This document shows, one piece after another, positions 8,001-14,126 of a stretch of DNA of 14,126 bases. Where the stretch lies: NCBI GenBank assembly GCA_008501835.1, contig QQUB01000800.1, positions 1-14,126 of the forward strand. Reading direction: 5' to 3'. Source of the stretch: Bacteroidota bacterium (lineage in GTDB: Bacteria > Bacteroidota > Bacteroidia > Chitinophagales > Saprospiraceae). How positions within the stretch are numbered: the stretch's first letter is position 1; the number at the start of each line of letters is the position of its first letter. The notes under the pieces are model-generated. The model worked only from the letters and a program-made list of their open reading frames with translations. It did no database searches and was not told where the DNA came from. Made by a program: the position numbers and the translations under genes.

Positions 8001-11000
8001 ATTCCAGGGGCACACCTATTTCCTTTCAAATTCTGTCACCACACCTGAAGATGCACATGCTCAGGCAATAGCAAGCGGAGGGCACCTGGTAACGATAAAT
8101 AGTGCAGCAGAAAACACATATGTCTCCAATTTTAACTCAGGCAGGATCTGGATCGGGCATACTGATCGTGATTCAGAAGGTAACTGGGAATGGGTAACGG
8201 GTGAACCAGTTATTTATACCAACTGGGCACCGGGTGAACCAAACAATTATGGAGGCAACGAAGATTGGGCGGTAATCAATTGGTCGGGTACCAATCCTGA
8301 CTGGAATGACTGGCTGCCTTACGCAACCGCTCTTTTTGCCATAGAGTTTGATGGTGGAACCATTCCAACCATGTTAGCTTCAGGTTTGGGTATAGGAGCT
8401 ACCTTCCCGGTAGGGACTACCACCGAAACCTGGACAGCCACCGATGATGCAGGCAATATGGATCAGTGTAGCTTTACCGTTACCGTAAATGATAATGTGC
8501 CTCCAACGGCCATTTGTCAACAACTTTGGTATGCATTAACTCCAAATGGTACGGTAACAATCCCTGCAAGTGCCGCTGATAATGGATCAAATGACGCCTG
8601 TGGTATTGCCAGCATGACTTTGTCTCCGAATACATTTGATTGCTCGGATGTAGGTCCTAATTCTGCGACATTAACCGTGACTGACAATAATGGATTAAGT
8701 GCATCCTGCTCTCTGACGATAACTATACAGGATATAACGTTTCCAAATGCCATTTGTCAGGATGCAACAGTACAGTTGGATGCTAATGGTACAGGAACGC
8801 TGGCTGTTTCAGATGTAAATAATGGTTCTAATGATGCGTGTGGTATTCAGGGTTATTCATTGAGTAAATCCAGCTGGGGATGCGTAGATCATGCTCCATT
8901 TCCGTTAGATGCATGGATTAATGAATTCCATTATGATGATACAGGAGCTGATGCTAATGAATTTATTGAAGTGGTAGCAACTGGAGATGTCTCAGGATGG
9001 TCCATCGCCTTGTACAATCAATCAGGAACTAATTATGGAAATTCAAATTTATCGGGTGCAACAGTAACCAGCTCGGGTGATTTTACTATTTATACGGTTA
9101 ATATTTCTGGAATCCAAAATGGTCCGGATGATGGATTTGCACTTGTTGATAATATGAATAATGTAGTACAATTCCTGAGTTATGAAGGTACCACTACTGC
9201 ATCCGGAGGACCTGCGAATGGAATGACTTCTACTGATATAGGTGTTTCTGAACCTGGTTCTACTCCTGAAGGGCACTCTCTTCAATTGCAAGGAACAGGT
9301 AAACAGTACTCCGATTTCATGTGGGCATCTCCAATGGCTAATACCGCCGGATCGGCAAACACCGGACAAACCCTGGATAGTGGTTTACCACAAGTAACCC
9401 TGACAGTAACAGATAATAATGGGCTTTCATCGAGCTGTACAGCTTCAGTTATCGTTGAAGATAACATTCCGCCTGCGATTTCCTGCCCGGCTAATATTTC
9501 GACTACAGCGACAAGTGCCTCGGGAGCCGTAGTTAATTATGCTACTCCTGTCGGTACGGATAATTGTACTCCTGCAACAAATCAAACAGTAGGTTTGGCC
9601 AGCGGTGCTACGTTCCCGATTGGTTCTACAACCAATACGTTTGTAGTAACAGATCAGGGAGGGTTGACGGCAAGTTGTTCCTTTACAGTAACCGTTTCAG
9701 GGGTTGCTCCCGATATCACGTGTCCGGCCAATATTACGGTCAATAATGATGCGGGAACATGTGAAGCCGTAGTAAATTTCTCAGCTACGGAAACCACAGG
9801 TGTTCCGCCTTCAAATATCAGCTATTCTGACCTTCCAGGAAGTGCTTTCCCTGTTGGAACTACAACAGTGACGGCTACGGCTGCTAATGCAGTGGGTACA
9901 GATCAATGTACATTTACAATTACCGTAAATGATAACGAAGACCCATCCTTTGGCGAAGACCCTACCGCGGTGACTTTGTATGATAATGATTTCAATACCC
10001 CGAACATTGCTGTTATAGATCTCCCCGGTGGATACGAAGATCTGTCTAGTCAATCAGTCAATGACCTTTTCGGTCCTGGATGGCAACAGATTTACACCGT
10101 TGAAACGATTTTGATCAACGGACCCGTCAACCGATATACGGATCCGACTGGCCAGGGAGGGGATTACGCTATTGGTATGTTGACCAGCGCTCAGAATGAT
10201 AAGGTCTCTCTGACTTTTGATGTTCAGGGGAAAGACTATCTAAATGTGAAGTTCGATCTTTCCGCAATTGATCTGTTTGTCAACGGGAATCAACAATTTG
10301 GGGTAGCTACCCCTATTATGCGGGTGAGCTTATATGACAGCCCGGCCGGAAATTTCAATATATCCTCACCTGGCACATTGCTGGATCAGAAGGATCTGAC
10401 AGGTACTGCTCCAGGACCCCATCCAAGTATATTTAATTGGATCACGGTGGTAGCCGGCATGGATGCAAGTGGATCAGCAGATGGGAATGTTTCCATCGTA
10501 TTTGATCTGATCCAGAGTGGCTACGCTTCTTTCGATAACCTGATTATCCAGGCTTCGGATGAACCGGCAGAGGAAGATGTTTGCCCGGATGATATGATCG
10601 TGAATTCAGACCCGGGTAATTGTGGTGCCGTGGTGACTTATGCTCCGGTAATAGCGACAGATAACTGTTCCCCAGTCACCACTACGCAAACAGCAGGTCT
10701 AGGCAGTGGAGGAACCTTCCCGGTTGGGACAACTACTGAGACTTACCTTGCCACTGACCCAAGTGGTAATACGGCTACTTGTACGTTCACCATTACCGTG
10801 GAGGACAATGAAGCCCCCACAATCACCTGCCCGGGAGACATTTCTGTAAATGCCACAAGCCCTGCTGGAGCAGTTGTTAATTATACAACTCCGTCAGCAT
10901 CAGATAACTGTTCAGGATTAACAGTTGCCCTTACCGCAGGTTTGGCTGATGGAGCTACCTTCCCGATCGGAACTACAGTTGTGACGTACACAGCAACAGA

Positions 11001-14000
11001 TGGATCAATGAACACCGCAAGCTGTTCATTCAATGTGACCGTAACAGGAGTTGCTCCAGATATACAATGTCCGGCAGATATAACAGTAAATACAGATTCA
11101 GGGCAATGTAATGCGGTGGTCTCCTTTTCTGCAACGGAAACAACAGGTATTCCAGCATCCATGATTAGCTATTCTCATGCACCTGGAAGTACCTTCCCTC
11201 TGGGAACAACGGTAGTGACTGCAACGGCAACCAATACTGTTGGTTCTGATATGTGTACGTTTAGTGTTATTGTTGAGGATAATGAAGCACCAAATGCGAT
11301 TTGTCAGCCGACAACGGTACAACTGGATGCTAACGGAAATGGTTCGATCACTGCTGCGGATGTAGATGGTGGTTCGAATGATGCTTGTGGCATAGCGAGT
11401 TTAAGTGTGTCCCCATCGAGTTTCATTTGTAGTAATGTTGGCTCCAATACAGTTACCTTAACAGTTACAGATAACAACAATCAGGTGTCAACCTGTACGG
11501 CCAACGTAACCGTTGTGGACAATATCCCACCGGATGCAGACTGCCAGGATATTACCGTTCAATTGAATGCGGGCGGCACCGCTAGTATCGTTCCTACAGA
11601 TATAGATAATGGTTCAAGCGACGCATGCGGTATTGCTTCCTTTGCTTTAGATATAAATTCATTTGATTGCGATGATGTTGGTGAAGCAGGGGTGTCCAAT
11701 GATTATGCTCTTGACTTCGACGGAACGAATGATCATCTAAATGCAGGAAATGCACCATCATTGAAAATTACAGGAACACAGATAACTTTAGAAGCCTGGA
11801 TTAAAGCTTCTGGTTTCCAGGCAATACATTTAGGTGATATCATCAATAAACAGCAGCTGTCGGGTCAGGCCGGGTACTTCTTTAGAATTGGAGGTGGCGG
11901 AGATATTCAGTTTTATTTAGGCACTCCTGTTGGCTGGAAGTATGTGCAGGCCAATGGCGTACTTACTTTAAATACATGGCACCATATTGCCTGTGTTTAC
12001 AATGGATCAGATATGCGCATTTTTGTCGATGGCGTCCAGAAAGCAATTCTTACGGGAGTTACGGAAACTATTGACGATACCAATAACAATCTTTGTATAG
12101 GTTGTCAATTGGACGCCAGTCATTTCTTTGATGGACAAATAGATGAAACAAGGGTTTGGAATATTGCCCGTACGCCGGGAGAGATCGCAACTTATTATAA
12201 TCAGACACTTACAGGAAATGAACCGGGATTGGTATTGTATTATGCAATGGAAGATGGCCCGGGAAGTTCCATGGTGAGTGATCTGTCAAGCGCCGGTAAT
12301 GATGCTGTTTTAACAAATATGGACCCGAATTCAGATTGGGTACCAGGAGTACCTGGAGTGAATGTTGGAGGAGGTCCTGGTAATAATACCGTTACGCTGA
12401 CCGTAACAGATGTTAATGGAAACGTAAGTACCTGTACAGCTAATGTAACGGTTGAAGATAACGTTGCACCAAATGCTATTTGCCAACCAACAACTGTTCA
12501 GTTGGATGCGAATGGCAATGGATCGATCACCGCAGCTGACGTTGATGGCGGCTCGAATGATGCTTGTGGCATAGCGAGTTTAAGTGTTTCACCATCGAGT
12601 TTCAATTGTAGCAATGTGGGAGCAAATACCGTGACCTTGACGGTGACGGATAATAATGATCAGGTATCGACCTGTACGGCAACAGTGACCGTGGAAGATA
12701 ATGTTGCACCGACAGCTGTTTGCCAGGACATCACCGTATATCTTGATAATACAGGAAATGCTTCCATCGCGGCAACGGATGTAGATGGCGGCTCGATGGA
12801 TGCTTGCGGAGTGGCTAGTTTATCGGTGGCCCCATCGACTTTTGATTGTTCCAATGTAGGTATGAATGCGGTTACTTTAACATTAACTGCGGTTGATAAT
12901 AACGGTAATCCATCAACTTGTTTGGCAATGGTGATGGTAGTAGATAATGTAGCGCCAAATGCTGTTTGCCAAAACACTACTGTTCAGCTAGATGCTAACG
13001 GCAATGGTTCGATTACCGCAGCAGATGTAGACGGCGGTTCGAATGATGCTTGTGGTATAGCTGGTTTAAGCGTACAACCTTCGAGTTTCAATTGTAGTAA
13101 TGTTGGCGCCAATACAGTTACCTTAACCGTAACGGATATTAACAATCAGGTGTCTACCTGTACGGCAACGGTTACAGTTCAGGACAATGTAGCGCCTAAT
13201 GCCGTTTGCCAAAATACGACCGTTCAATTGGATGCGAATGGCAATGGATCGATCACCGCAGCAGATGTGGATGGCGGTTCGAACGATGCCTGTGGTGTAG
13301 CAAACCTGAGTGTCTCCCAAACCACCTTTGGCTGTGCGAATGTCGGAGCCAATACAGTGACCTTGACGGTAACGGATATTAACAATCAGGTTTCAACCTG
13401 TACCGCAACGGTAACTGTCCAGGACAATGTAGCGCCAAATGCTGTTTGTCAAAATGCTTCGGTTGAGTTAGATGCCAATGGCAATGGTTCGATCACCGCA
13501 GCAGATGTAGATGGCGGTTCGAGTGATGCTTGTGGCATTGCAAGTTTGAGCGTGTCCCCTTCAACTTTCTCCTGTGATGAGATAGGAAGTAATACAGTAA
13601 CATTGACGGTGACAGATAACAACAACCAGGTATCGACCTGTACGGCATCGGTAACTGTTGTGGACAAAATAGCTCCGAATGCAATTTGTCAAAACACCAT
13701 CGTTCAGTTGGATGCCAACGGTAATGGCTCGATCACGGCAGCAGATGTAGATGGCGGTTCGAATGATGCCTGTGGCATTGCAAGTTTGAGTGTTATGCCA
13801 TCAACCTTCTCATGCGGCAATGTTGGCGGTAATACGGTTACTTTGACCGTTACAGATAACAATAACCAGGTATCTTCATGTACAGCCACAGTGACGGTTC
13901 AGGATAATGTTGCGCCAACGGCGATTTGTCAAAATGCAACTGTTCAGCTGGATGATAATGGATCCGGCTCGATCACAGCAGCGGACATTGACAATGGCTC

Positions 14001-14126
14001 GAATGATGCTTGCGGAATTGCAAGTTTGAGCGTGTCTCCATCCGGTTTTGATTGTTCGAACCTGGGTGAAAATACCGTGACGTTGACGGTAACCGATATG
14101 AATAACAATCCGGCGACCTGTACAGC
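4978..14126 (+). CDS. giant multidomain HYR-repeat adhesin, 3' end beyond the window
   Basis: One frame of 3,049 codons runs from ATG 4978 to the window edge without a stop, so the full protein exceeds 3,050 residues. The start is chosen because it gives a clear signal peptide; the upstream context is A-rich, as is usual in Bacteroidota. Domains in order: signal peptide 1-29, MAM about 37-200, two PPC-like repeats 202-464, type C about 468-546, HYR with a jelly-roll-like insert about 547-785, type C 786-873, HYR-like about 878-957, and HYR with a C-type lectin about 958-1173. These are followed by type C 1174-1254, type C with a lamin-tail domain 1255-1496, HYR B-A 1497-1653, a second jelly-roll-like insert about 1657-1866, HYR repeats 1868-2102, type C 2103-2182, type C with LamG about 2183-2496, then 80-residue type C repeats to the end. 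It is a predicted extracellular adhesin with several candidate sugar-binding modules. A C-terminal T9SS domain is expected downstream but not seen. Confidence 0.93.
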   Translation, partial: MKNIKLHFKTSVILFFVAFLFAYPAGFYAQCSSTVSTFPYSEGFESGLGLWTQSSSDNIDWTRDANGTSSLNTGPSSAYEGIWYVYTEASGNGIGYPNKTAILNGPCFNLSGKSSATFFFRYHMFGGTMGSLYLQIRVNGSSTWTTVWSRSGNQGNSWQLANVDLNAYLGSTIQLRFRGVTGSSFRSDMAIDDLNFTAMGGPSNDICSGAIDVNCGDVVTGSTSSASGDGSLPNCGTGSTSAGGVWYHFAGTGQDIEVTTCNAGSNYDTKLFVFTGSCGSLTCVTGNDDSSCGFSSVRSTVNFSSIPGTDYFIYVTGFSSATGNFEMSISCTTPGDVCSDALDISCGDVVTGNTSIATGDGSLPFCGTGSTSAGGIWYHFTGTGDDVEVTTCNAGSNYDTKLFVFTGSCGSLTCLTGNDDSSCGFSGLRSTVNFSSVPGTNYYIYVTGYSSATGNYEMSLTCTNACSPPDANCQSATVLLNASGVGTLSVNQVNDNSTYDCGLQSMTLSNTAFNCSDLGNNTVTLTVTDINGDSDNCTATVTVVDNTTPSISCSALPSVNGCSGVVPDLTLTDDTVLANSSSDFSGVQGNNGWTYGMSFAFDLGSGFTLLPNWSGFVWNNPGAAFDLPQLDANGGHPQVENLRWTVRRWTSNYSGTVELSGSFFDRDGNCGDGANVRIFKNAVQVYEYLNIPLGSTNYSFDIDVVPGDFIDFAIDPKFDAYCDDTHFTAIITAQTGITHDDNCGVVNVTQSPAPGTVVGTGNTTITVTAFDAAGLSNSCTTTLSVLDTEAPMANCQNVTVNIGAGGTVSVTPAQVNNNSTDNCGIDPNGFSLAGTTMYDCDDVGSTFNVTLTVTDNAGLTSTCSASVTVGDANGNCNAAPTAVCQNVTVNADAGCQGTATANDFDGGSFDSDGDPFSITISPVGPYQLGATNVTLTVQDVNGATDNCTATITVVDVTIPNITCPFDITVNADPGICGAVINYDQPSATDNCGTGNLPTSLPGFTYMGTFQGHTYFLSNSVTTPEDAHAQAIASGGHLVTINSAAENTYVSNFNSGRIWIGHTDRDSEGNWEWVTGEPVIYTNWAPGEPNNYGGNEDWAVINWSGTNPDWNDWLPYATALFAIEFDGGTIPTMLASGLGIGATFPVGTTTETWTATDDAGNMDQCSFTVTVNDNVPPTAICQQLWYALTPNGTVTIPASAADNGSNDACGIASMTLSPNTFDCSDVGPNSATLTVTDNNGLSASCSLTITIQDITFPNAICQDATVQLDANGTGTLAVSDVNNGSNDACGIQGYSLSKSSWGCVDHAPFPLDAWINEFHYDDTGADANEFIEVVATGDVSGWSIALYNQSGTNYGNSNLSGATVTSSGDFTIYTVNISGIQNGPDDGFALVDNMNNVVQFLSYEGTTTASGGPANGMTSTDIGVSEPGSTPEGHSLQLQGTGKQYSDFMWASPMANTAGSANTGQTLDSGLPQVTLTVTDNNGLSSSCTASVIVEDNIPPAISCPANISTTATSASGAVVNYATPVGTDNCTPATNQTVGLASGATFPIGSTTNTFVVTDQGGLTASCSFTVTVSGVAPDITCPANITVNNDAGTCEAVVNFSATETTGVPPSNISYSDLPGSAFPVGTTTVTATAANAVGTDQCTFTITVNDNEDPSFGEDPTAVTLYDNDFNTPNIAVIDLPGGYEDLSSQSVNDLFGPGWQQIYTVETILINGPVNRYTDPTGQGGDYAIGMLTSAQNDKVSLTFDVQGKDYLNVKFDLSAIDLFVNGNQQFGVATPIMRVSLYDSPAGNFNISSPGTLLDQKDLTGTAPGPHPSIFNWITVVAGMDASGSADGNVSIVFDLIQSGYASFDNLIIQASDEPAEEDVCPDDMIVNSDPGNCGAVVTYAPVIATDNCSPVTTTQTAGLGSGGTFPVGTTTETYLATDPSGNTATCTFTITVEDNEAPTITCPGDISVNATSPAGAVVNYTTPSASDNCSGLTVALTAGLADGATFPIGTTVVTYTATDGSMNTASCSFNVTVTGVAPDIQCPADITVNTDSGQCNAVVSFSATETTGIPASMISYSHAPGSTFPLGTTVVTATATNTVGSDMCTFSVIVEDNEAPNAICQPTTVQLDANGNGSITAADVDGGSNDACGIASLSVSPSSFICSNVGSNTVTLTVTDNNNQVSTCTANVTVVDNIPPDADCQDITVQLNAGGTASIVPTDIDNGSSDACGIASFALDINSFDCDDVGEAGVSNDYALDFDGTNDHLNAGNAPSLKITGTQITLEAWIKASGFQAIHLGDIINKQQLSGQAGYFFRIGGGGDIQFYLGTPVGWKYVQANGVLTLNTWHHIACVYNGSDMRIFVDGVQKAILTGVTETIDDTNNNLCIGCQLDASHFFDGQIDETRVWNIARTPGEIATYYNQTLTGNEPGLVLYYAMEDGPGSSMVSDLSSAGNDAVLTNMDPNSDWVPGVPGVNVGGGPGNNTVTLTVTDVNGNVSTCTANVTVEDNVAPNAICQPTTVQLDANGNGSITAADVDGGSNDACGIASLSVSPSSFNCSNVGANTVTLTVTDNNDQVSTCTATVTVEDNVAPTAVCQDITVYLDNTGNASIAATDVDGGSMDACGVASLSVAPSTFDCSNVGMNAVTLTLTAVDNNGNPSTCLAMVMVVDNVAPNAVCQNTTVQLDANGNGSITAADVDGGSNDACGIAGLSVQPSSFNCSNVGANTVTLTVTDINNQVSTCTATVTVQDNVAPNAVCQNTTVQLDANGNGSITAADVDGGSNDACGVANLSVSQTTFGCANVGANTVTLTVTDINNQVSTCTATVTVQDNVAPNAVCQNASVELDANGNGSITAADVDGGSSDACGIASLSVSPSTFSCDEIGSNTVTLTVTDNNNQVSTCTASVTVVDKIAPNAICQNTIVQLDANGNGSITAADVDGGSNDACGIASLSVMPSTFSCGNVGGNTVTLTVTDNNNQVSSCTATVTVQDNVAPTAICQNATVQLDDNGSGSITAADIDNGSNDACGIASLSVSPSGFDCSNLGENTVTLTVTDMNNNPATCT
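5086..5577 (+). other. MAM-like domain
   Basis: Residues about 37-200 begin FPYSEGFESGLGLWTQ, contain DWTRDANGTSSLNTGP, and end with the FRSDMAIDDLNF strand typical of MAM domains (meprin/A5/PTPmu). This jelly-roll fold serves adhesion in animals and is common at the N-terminus of secreted Bacteroidota proteins. The ligand is unknown. Confidence 0.8.
5581..5973 (+). repeat. PPC-like repeat, copy 1 (131 codons)
   Basis: This is the first of two tandem 393-bp units encoding bacterial pre-peptidase C-terminal-like beta-sandwiches: DICSGA, CGDVVTG, GGVWYHF, TCNAGSNYDTKLFVFTGSCG, GNDDSSCGF and a final SISC. Such domains are often found in secreted proteins as accessory or binding modules. Confidence 0.75.
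5974..6366 (+). repeat. PPC-like repeat, copy 2 (131 codons)
   Basis: This is a second copy with the same Cys spacing, offset by exactly 131 residues (Cys207 to Cys338). Stretches such as TCNAGSNYDTKLFVFTGSCG are identical in protein while differing at synonymous sites, so this is a tandem duplication that has had time to drift or is under strong purifying selection. Confidence 0.8.
6697..7188 (+). other. jelly-roll-like module inserted in an HYR repeat
   Basis: Residues about 574-737 lie between an HYR start (ISCSALPSVNGCSGVVPDLTLT) and its DNCG motif (DDNCGVVNV). The insert has SSDFSGVQGNNGWTYG, LRWTVRRWTSNYSGTVELSG, GDGANVRIFKNG-like and PGDFIDFAIDP motifs. Together these look like a carbohydrate-binding-type beta-sandwich that I have seen in secreted proteins of several environmental phyla but cannot name. 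Confidence 0.55.
7984..8352 (+). other. C-type lectin-like domain inserted in an HYR repeat
   Basis: Residues about 1003-1125 show the C-type lectin order: GHTYFLS, GGHLVTINSAAEN, IWIGHTD, WEWVTGEPV, NWAPGEPNN (EPN at 1087-1089), NEDWAVI (E1095, D1096) and DWNDW (WND at 1109-1111). EPN plus WND is the classical calcium and mannose/GlcNAc-type sugar site. The four disulfide cysteines of animal C-type lectins are absent. The domain is placed right after the HYR motif TDNCGTGN, and the HYR repeat resumes with SGLGIGATFPVGTTTETW. Confidence 0.88.
8908..9378 (+). other. lamin-tail domain inserted in a type C repeat
   Basis: Residues about 1311-1467 run DAWINEFHYDDTGADANEFIEVV, SGWSIALYNQSG, IQNGPDDGFALVD, VVQFLSYEG, GMTSTDIGVSE and GTGKQYSDFMWA, which match the bacterial lamin-tail family in motif order (the first motif is given here only in outline). 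It interrupts a type C repeat between SSWGC and VTLTVTDNNG. Lamin-tail domains are Ig-like binding modules; the ligand is unknown. Confidence 0.85.
9466..9936 (+). repeat. HYR B-A super-repeat in the second gene (157 codons)
   Basis: Residues 1497-1653 are a type B plus type A pair of exactly the length seen four times in the first gene. It directly follows the lamin-tail-bearing repeat, as does the pair at 213-683, so a three-module block is shared by the two genes. A further, 158-residue, pair is at 10810-11283. Confidence 0.85.
9946..10575 (+). other. second jelly-roll-like insert, family not recognised
   Basis: Residues about 1657-1866 separate VNDNEDP from the next HYR start VCPDDMIVN. 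Seen are YDNDFNTPN, FGPGWQQIY, GGDYAIGMLTSAQNDKVSLTF, VKFDLSAIDL, MRVSLYDSPAG and SGYASFDNLIIQA. The ending (FDNL-I-A) is typical of jelly-roll carbohydrate-binding or MAM-like domains. No name or ligand can be given. Confidence 0.45.
11290..11529 (+). repeat. type C repeat (80 codons), standard unit
   Basis: This is an intact 240-bp type C unit with the consensus LDANGNGSITAADVDGGS and four Cys (ICQ, DACG, FIC, STCTA). It is followed immediately by the LamG-interrupted unit (11530 to about 12468), and the regular array restarts at 12469. Confidence 0.85.
11698..12351 (+). other. LamG/concanavalin A-like domain inserted in a type C repeat
   Basis: Residues about 2241-2458 contain YALDFDGTNDHLNAG, ITLEAWIKASGF, GYFFRIGGGG, LNTWHHIACVYNGSDMRIFVDGV, FFDGQIDETRVWNIART and LVLYYAMEDG. 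These are the strand motifs of the LamG-type (laminin G 3/concanavalin-like) beta-sandwich common in Bacteroidota polysaccharide-binding proteins. The insert lies between FDCDDVGE and NNTVTLTVTDVNG of a type C repeat. Confidence 0.88.
12469..14126 (+). repeat. tandem array of type C repeats, 240-bp period, cut by the window end
   Basis: The first Cys codons are at 12481, 12721, 12967, 13207, 13447, 13687 and 13927: every step is 240 bases except one of 246, where the unit at about 12709 has two extra codons (LTAVDNNGNPST). Each 80-residue unit has four Cys and the segment D-x-N-x-N-G-S-I-T-A-A-D or a variant. Eighteen identical residues (LDANGNGSITAADVDGGS) occur in four units of this array and in other units elsewhere, written with different synonymous codons. 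The last unit is incomplete. Confidence 0.92.

Noticed and set aside
12469..14126. CRISPR array or non-coding satellite
   Set aside because: The 240-bp period is coding, in frame, with conserved peptide and synonymous variation; there are no short identical repeats with unique spacers.
1..14126. Eukaryotic origin suggested by HYR, MAM, C-type lectin and lamin-tail domains
   Set aside because: The T9SS sorting domain, bacterial signal peptide, intrinsic terminator and intron-free 9-kb frame point to Bacteroidota, where these domains are common in secreted proteins.

Overview
The window suggests a member of the phylum Bacteroidota, probably a marine or aquatic Saprospiria/Lewinella-like or related gliding lineage. 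The evidence is a type IX secretion (T9SS) C-terminal sorting domain on the first gene, very large secreted proteins built from HYR (hyalin) repeats, an A-rich start context without a clear Shine-Dalgarno site, and moderate-to-low GC content. The genus is inference. No RNA genes, mobile elements or CRISPR arrays were seen, and both strands were considered.

Layout. (1) Positions 1-4469 hold the 3' part of a giant surface-protein gene that begins upstream of the window. Its frame is broken once, by an in-frame TAG at 54-56. The next ~1,460 codons are open and encode HYR and HYR-like repeats, one repeat carrying an inserted domain, a predicted beta-solenoid region and a T9SS sorting domain. (2) Positions 4495-4524 are a good intrinsic terminator. 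(3) Positions 4525-4977 are non-coding and AT-rich, with a few small inverted repeats and no promoter I can defend. (4) Position 4978 to the window end is one uninterrupted reading frame of 3,049 codons with no stop in the window. It encodes a signal peptide, a MAM domain, two PPC-like repeats, and then a long rod of HYR and HYR-like repeats into which several unrelated globular domains are inserted: a jelly-roll-like module, a C-type lectin, a lamin-tail domain, another jelly-roll-like module and a LamG/concanavalin-like domain. The window ends inside a regular 240-bp (80-residue) repeat array.

How they work together. Both genes look like tandem paralogous T9SS-exported adhesins or matrix proteins: disulfide-rich stalks made of beta-sandwich repeats, displaying carbohydrate- or protein-binding modules. 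The two genes share a colinear block (lamin-tail-bearing repeat, then HYR type B, then HYR type A). Comparing these copies shows that the TAG at 54 replaces a tyrosine codon. The most notable feature is architectural: several unrelated domains are nested inside otherwise ordinary stalk repeats, at recurring loop positions, rather than strung between repeats. No enzyme, defence system or regulatory circuit is visible.

Repeat nomenclature used below. Type A is HYR of the form CP-NITV-DPG-C...SFPVGTTTVTATA. Type B is HYR with ATS-SGA...PVGTDNC...FPIGTTTNTF. Type C is the ICQ...LDANGNGSITAADVDGGSNDACG...CSNVG-NTVTLTVTD repeat.
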